A stretch of DNA of 64,000 bases from Nostoc sp. FACHB-973. GTDB lineage: Bacteria > Cyanobacteriota > Cyanobacteriia > Cyanobacteriales > Nostocaceae. Below the pieces are notes generated by a model. It was not told the origin of the DNA. It saw only the letters and a program-made list of their open reading frames with translations, and did not search any database. Positions 52,124-61,277 of this stretch are shown in pieces. A program made the position numbers and the translations under genes. Each line of letters opens with the position of its first letter. The stretch's first letter is position 1. The DNA lies in assembly GCF_014698115.1 (NCBI RefSeq), contig NZ_JACJSJ010000002.1, positions 124,001 to 188,000 on the forward strand, read 5' to 3'.

Positions 52124-52762
52124 TTACTTGTTAGGCTGAGGAGTTAACCGCAGATAAGGTTTAACTTCCTGATAGCCTTTGGGGAACTTCTCTTTGAGAA
52201 CTTCTGGATCTTTGAGTGAGGGGACAATTACGACATCCTCTCCATCTTTCCAGTCGGCTGGTGTGGCCACGCTGTAGTTATCAGTCAATTGCAGAGAATC
52301 AATCACCCGCAAAAGTTCATCAAAGTTGCGTCCTGTGCTGGGGGGATATGTGAAAGTCAGACGGAGTTTTTTGTTGGGGTCGATTACGAAAACCGATCGC
52401 ACCGTTACAGCTGCGTTGGCATTGGGGTGGATCATATCATAAAGGTCAGAAACCTGGCGATCGGCATCTGCCAAAATTGGGTAGTTAAGAGTGGTGCTTT
52501 GAGTTTCTTCGATATCTCCCACCCAGCCATTGTGTGATTCAACATTATCAACGCTAAGTGCGATCGCTTTGACATTGCGCTTGTCAAATTCTGGTTTCAG
52601 CTTGGCAACTGTGCCGAGTTCTGTTGTGCAAACAGGTGTAAAATCAGCAGGGTGAGAGAACAGCACAACCCAGCTGTCACCTGCCCATTCGTAAAAATCG
52701 ATGTCGCCGTGTGTTGAGGCTTGTTTAAAGTTGGGTACTGTATCACCTAAACGGAGAGCCAT
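52124..52762 (-). CDS. 1-Cys peroxiredoxin (Prx6 type)
   Basis: A 212-aa thiol peroxidase that reduces hydrogen and alkyl peroxides. The peroxidatic Cys lies in HPADFTPVCTTELG, and the C-terminal arm (DWKDGEDVVIVPSLKDPE) is typical of 1-Cys/Prx6 enzymes. No clear resolving Cys is seen. ATG 52762 has AGGGAA upstream; a frame to 52819 adds a non-conserved leader. Confidence 0.92.
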   Translation of the reverse strand: MALRLGDTVPNFKQASTHGDIDFYEWAGDSWVVLFSHPADFTPVCTTELGTVAKLKPEFDKRNVKAIALSVDNVESHNGWVGDIEETQSTTLNYPILADADRQVSDLYDMIHPNANAAVTVRSVFVIDPNKKLRLTFTYPPSTGRNFDELLRVIDSLQLTDNYSVATPADWKDGEDVVIVPSLKDPEVLKEKFPKGYQEVKPYLRLTPQPNK

Positions 52763-52906
52763 GTGAGATTCCCTGTAGTTAGAAAAGCATATGTGTTCTA
52801 CTTTGTCATCATGACACAAAACCCCTATTCCCCAATCGGGCTTTAGCGGTTTGAAACAAAATTTTAGGTTGTCAGCACTCTTAGATACAGAATGAGGGGG
52901 CTGAGT

Positions 52907-54589
52907 TCAATTTAAATTAGTCGCTACAAGCTGAGATGGTCTTTCAATCTGAGGATTGAGAGAGCAAATAGCATCTGTGGTTGTTTCAAAACAATTTGAT
53001 AATCCGATTGTTTTCAACAATCCTGAACGTTCTAGTATTTGTCGAACTTGGGGTTGTAAACCTGTGAGAATTAAGCGGCAATTATGCCGTTCCAAATCGT
53101 GGTAAATATCCTCTAAGGCCACTAAGCCAGTTGTGTCCATATTTGGTACATACCGTAACCGCAGAATTAAATACTTCACTTCTGGCTGCTCCCGCAAGAA
53201 GGTAACGAACCTTTCCGCAGCACCAAAAAATACAGGGCCATCTACCCGATAAACAGCAATTTCTTTGCCTAATTCTAGAGGAATACCAGGGGGAAACACT
53301 TCGGTTTCAGGTATTTTGGCAAGGGTCAAATCACTCATACGTTTGATAAACAAGGCTCCGGCTGCAATTAATCCGACTTCCACAGCGAGAACTAAGTCAA
53401 ACAAAATTGTTACCAGCCAGGTGAGAATCATCACAGCAAAATCGGAGTAGGTAGCACGCATTAATAAGCCAATGGCTTCCCACTCAATCATCCGCAAGCT
53501 AACTACCATCAAAATGCCAGCAAGTGCGGCTAGGGGAATCTGCGCCGCTAAGGGTGCCAAAGTTAAGACAATAATGGCTAAAGCAACGCCGTGAATGACT
53601 CCAGACAGTCGGGTTTTACCGCCAGAACGGACATTCACAGCAGTCCGAGCGATCGCCCCTGTTGCTGGGATGCCACCAAAAAATGGGACAATGATATTTG
53701 CCAATCCTTGACCAATTAATTCGCGATCGCTATTGTGTTTCTCACTCACCGTCATTCCATCAGCCACCACCGCCGACAGCAACGATTCAATACTTCCCAG
53801 TGCCGCCAAAGCCAAAGCCGGATTAATTAGTTCTCGAATCACGCTAAAATCATTCCAGTGGGGAATACCTTGGGGCATGGGTAAAGATTGAGGAATGACT
53901 CCAATTGTTGGCACATCCAGATGAAAATAAGCAGCGATCGCTGTTGCCAACACCAACCCCACTAAAGAACCCGGTATAGTAGTATTAATCTTGGGCCATA
54001 AAACGTTGGTTGCAATCACCACCACTGCCAGCCCGACTGCTACCCAGTTTAAAGCTTCTACATGAGTTATACTTTGCCAAAGTCCTGGCAGAAAATGTTC
54101 GCTACGTGGTACTTGTAAGCCAAAGAAATTATTTAATTGACCACAAAAAATAATCACGGCGATACCGTTAGTAAAACCTGCCGTCACTGGATAAGGAATA
54201 AACTTCACTAGTTGTCCCAGTTTGGCAACTCCCAAGGCAATCTGGATAATTCCAGCCATCACCCCAGCAATCCAAACTTTTTCAATGCCATACTTAGCAA
54301 CAATTCCCACCAAAATGACAGCCATTGCGCCTGTAGGGCCTGTAATCTGTACCGGCGAACCTCCAAAGATTGCCGCTACAATTCCCGCCACAATAGCGGT
54401 GTAGAGTCCTGCCTTTGGTTCTACTCCACTTGCCACCGCAAAAGCTAAAGCCAAGGGTAGTGCTACGACAGCTGCTGTCAGTCCTCCCGTCAAATCGCCA
54501 CGCAGTCCACTAAACAAGCCACCGAAACTGAAAAGTTTTGGTTGTTCAACGGTATCAGATATTGGCATCTTCTCATTTTCAACTTTCAT
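52907..54589 (-). CDS. SulP family anion transporter (BicA/sulfate type)
   Basis: A 560-aa inner-membrane transporter with about 12-14 helices: GGLTAAVVALPLALAFAVASG near the start, the GSPVQITGPTGAMAV substrate region, and a C-terminal STAS domain (YRVDGPVFFGAAERF, MDTTGLVALEDI). Cyanobacterial members include the bicarbonate transporter BicA and sulfate carriers; the substrate cannot be fixed from sequence. Confidence 0.9.
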   Translation of the reverse strand: MKVENEKMPISDTVEQPKLFSFGGLFSGLRGDLTGGLTAAVVALPLALAFAVASGVEPKAGLYTAIVAGIVAAIFGGSPVQITGPTGAMAVILVGIVAKYGIEKVWIAGVMAGIIQIALGVAKLGQLVKFIPYPVTAGFTNGIAVIIFCGQLNNFFGLQVPRSEHFLPGLWQSITHVEALNWVAVGLAVVVIATNVLWPKINTTIPGSLVGLVLATAIAAYFHLDVPTIGVIPQSLPMPQGIPHWNDFSVIRELINPALALAALGSIESLLSAVVADGMTVSEKHNSDRELIGQGLANIIVPFFGGIPATGAIARTAVNVRSGGKTRLSGVIHGVALAIIVLTLAPLAAQIPLAALAGILMVVSLRMIEWEAIGLLMRATYSDFAVMILTWLVTILFDLVLAVEVGLIAAGALFIKRMSDLTLAKIPETEVFPPGIPLELGKEIAVYRVDGPVFFGAAERFVTFLREQPEVKYLILRLRYVPNMDTTGLVALEDIYHDLERHNCRLILTGLQPQVRQILERSGLLKTIGLSNCFETTTDAICSLNPQIERPSQLVATNLN

Positions 54590-54757
54590 ACAGAATTTGT
54601 GTATATATAGTGTTTTGGTCTACAAGCCAGATAAAAAGCCTTCTTGACTTTTGACCCCTACTGTATATTTCACTAGCTTGCAATCTGCTGTACTTGTCAA
54701 AGTAGTTTTAACACCTATTTGGCAAAACTGCTGTTGTCTGCCTTGGGTTAAATTGAT

Positions 54758-54849
54758 AGGACTTACGCAATAACCCTCCAAAACTCTTATTTCTGGGTGC
54801 CCTCTGCGTCCTCTGCGGTTCGATTTTCCGTTACTTGTACGTAAGTCCT
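54758..54849. mobile_element. AGGACTTACG inverted-repeat element, copy 2, inside a gene
   Basis: A 92-bp relative of 38792-38882 with AGGACTTACG ends. It covers the last 20 codons and the stop of the glycosyltransferase on the minus strand, so that protein ends in element-encoded residues RTYVQVTENRTAEDAEGTQK. Confidence 0.85.
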
Positions 54850-56037
54850 GATTGATTTGTTTGCCAGAATTTTCTGATAGGCTTGGATTGTTTGCTTTGC
54901 GATCGCATCCCAGCTAAAATTTACATCAGCATATTTGTGGGCGTTTAATCCCCGTCGTTGGCGTTCTGCGGGATTTTCCAAAGCTGCTTGCAGTAAATCT
55001 ACTAGTGCTTCCACATCTGTTGTACCCACCCAACCCGACTCACTATCACGTATTTGTTGACAAATATGCACTTGGTCAGAAATGACTACGGGTATTCCTG
55101 CTAGCATCGCTTCAGCTACAGCAATGCCAAAATTTTCATAGTAGGAAGGTAAGACGAATAAATCAGCAGCTTGTAGTAAACTAGCTTTTAATTCACCAGT
55201 CACAAAGCCAGTGATTGTAGTGTGCGATCGCAGTGGTGAATTTTGAATTTGGGATTTTATTTTTTCCTCGTAATCTGGTTCTTGGGGATTTGTTCCAGCT
55301 AAAACAAAATGAAATTTATAACCAACCCCTAACAATTTTTCTAGCGCTGGAATCAACAAATTCAACCCTTTTTTTGGGTCAATTCGTGACATAAATAGCA
55401 CCAACGGGATATCCTCTGGTATTTTAAACGGACTAGATACAAAATTTCTCCCTTTTTCAACAGGGGATTGAGGCGGTATCACACCCAAAGGAATTACCAA
55501 ATCTGGCGTCGATACTCCAAATCTTTCTGATATTTTAGCTTCTTGTTCGCTAGTAAAATGAATTGCCGCCGCACCAGCTAAATTTTGACGTTCTATAATT
55601 GCAGCATAAATCTGTTTTAATTGCTTTTTTTTGCGTAAATCAGCCGGATCGAGAGTACCCAAAGGACGCAAAATATAAGGTAGTTTTTGCTGACGACAGA
55701 CAATAGCAGCAGCACTACTTATGGGTGAGAATAAAGCATGAATATGTGCAATGTCAAACTCGTGGGCATGAAGTTTTAGCCACTTGAGTAAATCTAGAGA
55801 AAATTTGTAGCGACGAAATGGCGCACAACGAAAGTAAATGATTTCATAACCATCTTGTTTAATCGGGCTATTTAAGGGAACATCCAGAGGTATTTGACCA
55901 TTATCACCATTACTATCAGTTGTGAGAATTGTAACTTCTACTCCCTCTTTTACCAAAGCTGGAGCTAATCCCAGTACCATTTGACTAGGGCCGCCGTAAA
56001 TCAGAGAAATTGAGGGAACAATTTGTAATATTTTCAT
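54787..56037 (-). CDS. Family 4 glycosyltransferase with element-encoded C-terminus
   Basis: A 416-aa GT-B sugar transferase. It opens MKILQIVPSISLIYGGPSQM. The donor-binding C-domain shows FMSRIDPKKGLNLL and ESGWV, and the conserved EX7E region is PSYYENFGIAVAEAM. The natural protein appears to end near YQKILANKSI; the last 20 residues are encoded by the inverted-repeat element. It is the last gene of the exopolysaccharide cluster. Confidence 0.9.
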   Translation of the reverse strand: MKILQIVPSISLIYGGPSQMVLGLAPALVKEGVEVTILTTDSNGDNGQIPLDVPLNSPIKQDGYEIIYFRCAPFRRYKFSLDLLKWLKLHAHEFDIAHIHALFSPISSAAAIVCRQQKLPYILRPLGTLDPADLRKKKQLKQIYAAIIERQNLAGAAAIHFTSEQEAKISERFGVSTPDLVIPLGVIPPQSPVEKGRNFVSSPFKIPEDIPLVLFMSRIDPKKGLNLLIPALEKLLGVGYKFHFVLAGTNPQEPDYEEKIKSQIQNSPLRSHTTITGFVTGELKASLLQAADLFVLPSYYENFGIAVAEAMLAGIPVVISDQVHICQQIRDSESGWVGTTDVEALVDLLQAALENPAERQRRGLNAHKYADVNFSWDAIAKQTIQAYQKILANKSIRTYVQVTENRTAEDAEGTQK

Positions 56038-56093
56038 TTTTTTGTCATTTGTCGTTTGTTATTTGTCCTGTGTTATTCACTAATGACCAATCA

Positions 56094-57269
56094 CTAATGA
56101 CTAATGACCAACTCTTGATAAAACTCTAATTGCTGCTTAGCTAAAGCTTTATTTGTGTATTTAATCATTGCTTTTTGATAACCCATTTCACCAAGAGTGT
56201 GAGCAAAATATGGTTTATCCATTAATTCAAGTAAGCAATTAGCAAGGGCTTCGGCATCACCTTCAGGAAAAATTAAACCAGCATCACCAATTACATGGGG
56301 AATTTCACCGGAATCAGAACCAATCACAGGCACTTGACAAGCCATTGCTTCAATTAGCACGTGACCAAATTGTTCTTTCCAACCAGCAGAGGTTAAGGTT
56401 TTAAATTTGTAAGTTGTTTCTGAAGGCAGTACCAAAGTACTCATTAAATTGATATAGTTTGCTACTTCATTATGGGGAACGCTTTCTACTAAAATTAATC
56501 GGTCTTCAATATTGTTCTCTGTTGCTATTTTAATTAATTCACCTTGTAATTCTCCCCGTCCCAAGAGGAGTAATTTCCAAGGTTTATTTTTTAAATTTAC
56601 TAAGGCTTTTAAAAGCGTTAATAAACCCTTTTCTTGAACAAAACGCCCAACAAAACCCACCACAAAATCTTCTTTTTCAATACCTAAACTAGCTGCTAAC
56701 TCTGGTTGTGGTTTGGGAGTAAATAAACTTTCATCTACTCCCAATTGCGGCATGACTTTAATCGGCCCTTCATATCCCCGTTGTCGCAAAACTTCTGCCC
56801 CATCCTGATTACCAGAAATAATGCCGTGGCTGTGATTGAGGTTATGTTTTTCTAATAAGGCAACTGGTAATTTTAATTGATATGGTAGGTTCCACCAGGT
56901 AAAAAATACATTTTTTGCCTTGAGTCCTAATAGTTTGTTTAAGGCAATCATTTGAGTATAAGCCAATCCTCTAGACCCTTGCTCTACCTGGATGATTTGG
57001 GGGCGAAATTGTTTGAATAAAGATATCAAATCAGCCCCAAAGGTAAGGAGTCCCTGATGATTTTGACTGAAGTTAGAAACCGGAATTATTTTAAATGAGC
57101 CTTCATCGCGGTATTCAGTTTCAATAATTTTGTTTTGTACACCACCAGGATTCCAGCGTTTTGGAACTACAACTGTCACTTCAATGTCAGGTTCTAGCTG
57201 AGATAAAGCGCGTAATTTTTCACAGTTGAGGTCTACAATATAAGTGTGACTAGCAACTAAGATTTTCAT
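56094..57269 (-). CDS. Family 4 glycosyltransferase
   Basis: A 391-aa GT-B glycosyltransferase. N-terminal acceptor domain starts MKILVASHTYIVDLN; the donor domain contains VGFVGRFVQEKGLLTLL and the EX7E motif near EQFGHVLIEAMACQVPVIGSD. Co-oriented with neighbours, 57 bp upstream of the next transferase. Role: adds one sugar to an exopolysaccharide or lipid-linked repeat unit. Confidence 0.92.
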   Translation of the reverse strand: MKILVASHTYIVDLNCEKLRALSQLEPDIEVTVVVPKRWNPGGVQNKIIETEYRDEGSFKIIPVSNFSQNHQGLLTFGADLISLFKQFRPQIIQVEQGSRGLAYTQMIALNKLLGLKAKNVFFTWWNLPYQLKLPVALLEKHNLNHSHGIISGNQDGAEVLRQRGYEGPIKVMPQLGVDESLFTPKPQPELAASLGIEKEDFVVGFVGRFVQEKGLLTLLKALVNLKNKPWKLLLLGRGELQGELIKIATENNIEDRLILVESVPHNEVANYINLMSTLVLPSETTYKFKTLTSAGWKEQFGHVLIEAMACQVPVIGSDSGEIPHVIGDAGLIFPEGDAEALANCLLELMDKPYFAHTLGEMGYQKAMIKYTNKALAKQQLEFYQELVISH

Positions 57270-57356
57270 TGTTATTTGTAATTTGTGATTTTTTATTCAG
57301 TAATTCCTAACTCCTAACTCTTGTACAGACGCGATTAATCGCGTCTCTAGCACTAA

Positions 57357-58337
57357 CTAAATTTTTTGATCTAAACGAGTGTAAATTTGGCCATCATTCC
57401 ATACTGATTGGATGACAGTACCCAAGGCTTTGAAAAAACCCAAAGTGTAAAAAATACCGCGAGTGAGAATTTTGATGGGGGAACCGCTTTTATGGCAAGG
57501 TGGGCGTCCCAAGACGTGACAATCAAATAAACGCGCGTATAGGCGTAAAGCTTGGGTAACAGTGAGGTTTTTTAGCCCCAATAGGAAATGATTGTGGTAA
57601 AAGGTGAGTTGATATTTAAGCGATCGCATACTAATATCATGACAACCCCCAGTCTCTTCACCTAAATGCACCAAATGGGCTTCTGGGTCGTACCAAATCT
57701 TATATCCCGTCTGTCGCACCCGCAAACAAAAATCTGATTCTTCCCGCACTGCACTACCGCCAAATCTCTCATCAAAACTTAGTCCATACTTAGTAAAAAT
57801 TTCCCGGCGAAAGGACATATTACACCCCCTTGCTGTCAATACTTGCTGGGGTTTTATCGTATGTACTAAATCAATATGATACCAAGCAATACCAGGGTCC
57901 ATAGCTTCGGGAGGCAGATATTCAATCTCTAAATCTCCTCCAGAATCACCCAATTTCATTCTGTCAAATACCCGTCCAGCAACAGCCCCCACCTCTGGGT
58001 TTTGCAAATAATTTTTCGCATGGGCTGATAACAATCCAGGCGTTAGCTGCACATCATCATCAATAAATAATATGATTTCACCAGATGACCGCCGCACAGC
58101 GTAATTCCGCGCCCCTGGCAAACTCGCCCAATCTAACCGCAACCATTTAATTTTACCTGCCTCCGCCATTTCTTCTAGGTAGGCTTGAATTTCTGGTTGG
58201 TGTTTTGCGGTTTGGTCTATTACTAAAACTTCAAAATTCGGATAGTCCTGTTTCAGGACATCTACAATGCTATCCCGTAGCGGTTCCTCTCGACCATATG
58301 TCGGGATAACCACAGTAATTAAAGGCCAATTATTCAT
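57357..58337 (-). CDS. Family 2 glycosyltransferase
   Basis: A 326-aa GT-A glycosyltransferase. It has ITVVIPTYGREEPLRDSI, the DDD metal-binding motif in LFIDDDVQL, GCNMSFRREIF and the general-base region VREESDFCLR. The C-terminal hydrophobic stretch may sit at the membrane. Part of the exopolysaccharide cluster. Confidence 0.92.
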   Translation of the reverse strand: MNNWPLITVVIPTYGREEPLRDSIVDVLKQDYPNFEVLVIDQTAKHQPEIQAYLEEMAEAGKIKWLRLDWASLPGARNYAVRRSSGEIILFIDDDVQLTPGLLSAHAKNYLQNPEVGAVAGRVFDRMKLGDSGGDLEIEYLPPEAMDPGIAWYHIDLVHTIKPQQVLTARGCNMSFRREIFTKYGLSFDERFGGSAVREESDFCLRVRQTGYKIWYDPEAHLVHLGEETGGCHDISMRSLKYQLTFYHNHFLLGLKNLTVTQALRLYARLFDCHVLGRPPCHKSGSPIKILTRGIFYTLGFFKALGTVIQSVWNDGQIYTRLDQKI

Positions 58338-58423
58338 AATTTTTATTAAATAATTTTACTATTTTAATAGTCATTGGAAGTGTTGACTGCTGAGGTTTTT
58401 TTGAATTTTGACTTTTGACTTCC

Positions 58424-58444
58424 CCGAACGCGAGTGCGTCTCGC
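58424..58444. repeat. Small dispersed repeat, copy 2 (21 bp)
   Basis: Reverse complement of 2693-2713, exact over 21 bp. It lies in the short spacer between the polymerase and the GT2 gene. Confidence 0.75.
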
Positions 58445-58492
58445 AGAGAAGGGGCTGACCTCTGATAATAACTTTTAGCATTTTGTTTGCAT

Positions 58493-60148
58493 TTAAATTG
58501 TTTTGAGACGTTTTTTCTTGTTTTTTTGGTTCGGGTCGGCATCTTCTTTTTCTTGTTTTTCCAGTTCTGGCAATTTAAAAAGAACTCCCGCAAAAAACCA
58601 ATAATAGACAGCAACTGGATCTACATCCAAGGGATAGTAGTAAGTGTTATAGCTAATAAACAATATAAACACCCATAAAGCTGCTCCGTAACTGCGGAAA
58701 TTACGGTTTTTTATCGAGCGATAGGTTTTGAAGGCAATAATTGTTAAACTTGTGACTAAACCCAAAAACGCTAATACCCCAAGAATTCCAATTTCATAGA
58801 GTACTTTCGGGTAATAAGTTTCTACCAGCTTAGTTTCACCCATTGCACGGGCGGAGTTAGTTGCTCGACCTAAGCCACTACCTAAAGGGCCGTCTACGTC
58901 TTTCCAGTTTTCTTCAAATTGCTGGATGATAAAATCTTGAGGTGGTGAAGCTTCCCAACGACTAGTAAAACTTGCGGTTCTCTCTTGGACGACAGCAGGG
59001 TTAGTTATCATCGCTATTCCCAAAATCAAAGCTAGTCCGATTCCTATGGGAATAAACCGTTTGAGGTTGCCAATTTGACCTGTGAGCAATAGCAAAATTC
59101 CAAAGCAGGTTGGTACTAAAGCTAAGGCGATTCTCTGTCCAGAAATAACAGCATTAATAAATACTGAACCTAAAGCACCTAAGCTGATTAACCGCCATAT
59201 TATCGAGGGGTCGGTGAAGCCGGTGGCAAAGGTAAAAAAGGTGCTGGAAATTAAAAACCATGCCCACTGCCAAGGGGCTACAAATGTTCCTGGTAAGCGA
59301 ATAACTCCTTCTTCAGGACTATATAAGAGCGCTCCACCAAAATAACACCGAGCTTCTAGTGATGTGACAAATAGTGCATTTCCTTCAAGACCTCTAGTGC
59401 CTTTACATATACCAGTTAGTAGTAACAAATATTGAATAAATCCCAGCACACAGCAAGTCAGTATGAGGCCTATTTGCAGGCGCGATAAAAATAGAAAATC
59501 TCGCTTATCTCGAATTAAATAGTAAGCACAACCAATCAAAGGCACATAGCCTAAAAGTACTTTCAGTCCCAGAATTCCCATACCTAAGGGTATTTCTTTG
59601 GGTGCCTTTTCTAAAAGTCCGACACTAGGGGGGTTAAACTGCTGTCCACCATTGACAAACAACAGTGTTAGCACACTACAAGCCAAAACAATATAAAGTG
59701 GAGTTTTAATTCCTGGGGGAATAATTATCGGTATCCCTTGTTTACGGCAAGTTTGCCAAAGTCCAATCAGGGCTGGAACGTAAAAAGCATCTTTAGCTAA
59801 TTGGAGTATGGGACTATTGCCCAAATAGTAAGTAATAGTACCACCAGCAGGTACGTAAATAATGAAGGCATATAGGGCTTGGCGGGGATATTTGTAAGAA
59901 AGGGACATGACAATTATCCCCAAGACACCAGGGACTGCTGCTTTAATTCCAGCTACGAAAAAAAGCACAATGCCTAAGAAGACACCGCCAAAGGTGGCGG
60001 TGGTGAGTAAGCTGGTGAGTTCTTTACGTGCTTGGGCTGCTTTGCGCTTCTGGGCTAACTGTTCTTTGAGGCTAAGGGTAGGAGTTTCGTTTTTAGCCTG
60101 CTTTTTCGAGTTTTTAGACGATCGCGATTTTGAATTGCTTTTTCGCAT
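58493..60148 (-). CDS. O-antigen ligase/polymerase-like membrane protein
   Basis: A 551-aa membrane protein from ATG 60148 (a TTG at 60196 would overlap the upstream gene stop). A basic N-terminus (KSNSKSRSSKNSKKQ) leads to about ten or more helices and the large periplasmic loop with PLGSGLGRATNSARAMGETK, as in Wzy/WaaL-type proteins. A Lys/Glu-rich tail ends it. Probable role: polymerising or ligating exopolysaccharide repeat units in the cluster. Confidence 0.82.
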   Translation of the reverse strand: MRKSNSKSRSSKNSKKQAKNETPTLSLKEQLAQKRKAAQARKELTSLLTTATFGGVFLGIVLFFVAGIKAAVPGVLGIIVMSLSYKYPRQALYAFIIYVPAGGTITYYLGNSPILQLAKDAFYVPALIGLWQTCRKQGIPIIIPPGIKTPLYIVLACSVLTLLFVNGGQQFNPPSVGLLEKAPKEIPLGMGILGLKVLLGYVPLIGCAYYLIRDKRDFLFLSRLQIGLILTCCVLGFIQYLLLLTGICKGTRGLEGNALFVTSLEARCYFGGALLYSPEEGVIRLPGTFVAPWQWAWFLISSTFFTFATGFTDPSIIWRLISLGALGSVFINAVISGQRIALALVPTCFGILLLLTGQIGNLKRFIPIGIGLALILGIAMITNPAVVQERTASFTSRWEASPPQDFIIQQFEENWKDVDGPLGSGLGRATNSARAMGETKLVETYYPKVLYEIGILGVLAFLGLVTSLTIIAFKTYRSIKNRNFRSYGAALWVFILFISYNTYYYPLDVDPVAVYYWFFAGVLFKLPELEKQEKEDADPNQKNKKKRLKTI

Positions 60149-60183
60149 AGTAATGCTGTAGCCTATCAGCCTCAAGGAATCTA

Positions 60184-60951
60184 TTATAGTTGACAAATTT
60201 CTTTGGATTGCTGTAAGTCGTACAATCCAAATTCATCTCTAATTGATTGATTTAATAATTTCCGATTAAAAATGCTAAATTTCAGTCTTTTTGAATTATC
60301 AAAAAGATTTTCTCCTGTTTCCAAAATATAAACCGCACCTAGAAATGGTAATGATTTAATAGCTTTTCCTTTGTTTTTTAAAATATCTCTAACTTTGGCA
60401 TGGTCTATATAATATCTATAGTATCCATAGCCACGATTATATTCTCCGTTGTCCGGCAAATCATTCAAATCATATCGGATAATGTTACAACTGCCGCACA
60501 TTTTATAAAAATTGTTTCTTTTCAGATATATGTAGTTACTTCCTTCCTGATATTTATAACCTTTATTGATAAACCATCCATTAGAATCTGGATGTTGTTG
60601 AATAAATTTTGCTAAATTTTGACTTACACAATCGTCAGCATCAACTGTCATAGTGTGAGTGGGAGAAAATTGACGAGCATAAATCAATCCTTTTAGGATT
60701 TTCCGCCCTTTATCTGTGTCTCCTTTAGCTATAGGGTTAATTTCGTTTGGAGGATCAAAATTAACTGTAATGTATGTAATTTGGGAATGAGTGAATTCTA
60801 TTTTGGGCTTTTCGTGACAAACAACAATAACGTGAAAATTGGGTGAGGTCTGATTACAAACTGATTTAATGCATCTTTCAAACAATTGTGTAACACGCTC
60901 CCAGGAATTGGAAACTTGTGCGCTTTTGAGTGGAATAACAAAAACAAGCAC
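60184..60951 (-). CDS. Glycosyltransferase family A protein
   Basis: A 255-aa GT-A type transferase, GTG start at 60951. It opens LVFVIPLKSAQVSNSW, and a DxD-like VDADD follows MT. No membrane segment. First gene of the minus-strand exopolysaccharide cluster, ending just before the polymerase start. Confidence 0.78.
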   Translation of the reverse strand: MLVFVIPLKSAQVSNSWERVTQLFERCIKSVCNQTSPNFHVIVVCHEKPKIEFTHSQITYITVNFDPPNEINPIAKGDTDKGRKILKGLIYARQFSPTHTMTVDADDCVSQNLAKFIQQHPDSNGWFINKGYKYQEGSNYIYLKRNNFYKMCGSCNIIRYDLNDLPDNGEYNRGYGYYRYYIDHAKVRDILKNKGKAIKSLPFLGAVYILETGENLFDNSKRLKFSIFNRKLLNQSIRDEFGLYDLQQSKEICQL

Positions 60952-61277
60952 TATTTTATATCACAATAAATAGCTAAGAATCTCGAAGGAAATAATAACA
61001 CATTCAGAGACGCGATAAATCGGCGTCTTTACAATCATCAATCTTTCGTCTTGAGGGCGATTTACCCTTGTCTTTGCGATTTAGAATTTTCATCAAAAAA
61101 AACCTTAACCGAACCGTATTGATTGTGATGCAGTGAGTTTTTGTGGCAATTAATTAAGCAGAAACTATCTCACAATTTCACAGTTCCTACAAATTCACCA
61201 GCCTTGGTTATTTATATATTTGTAGGGGCGCACAGCTGTGCGCCCCGGAGATGGAATGTTTTTTTATTGGAAGTCCC
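60952..61277. repeat. Spacer with GACGCGAT element and GGGACTTCC element
   Basis: 61008-61028 holds an AGACGCGATAAATCGGCGTCT hairpin, and 61072-61122 a tail shared with 34827-34874 (AATTTTCATCAAAAA to CCGTATTG). 61220-61277 is the right part of a GGGACTTCC element. No gene. Confidence 0.65.
61220..61277. mobile_element. GGGACTTCC element, truncated copy abutting glmM stop
   Basis: Contains the GTAGGGGCGCACAGCTGTGC palindrome and right end TTTTTTATTGGAAGTCCC. The left end is missing. The next triplet, TTA, is the glmM stop codon on the other strand and corresponds to the TTA found beside the other copies. Confidence 0.65.
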
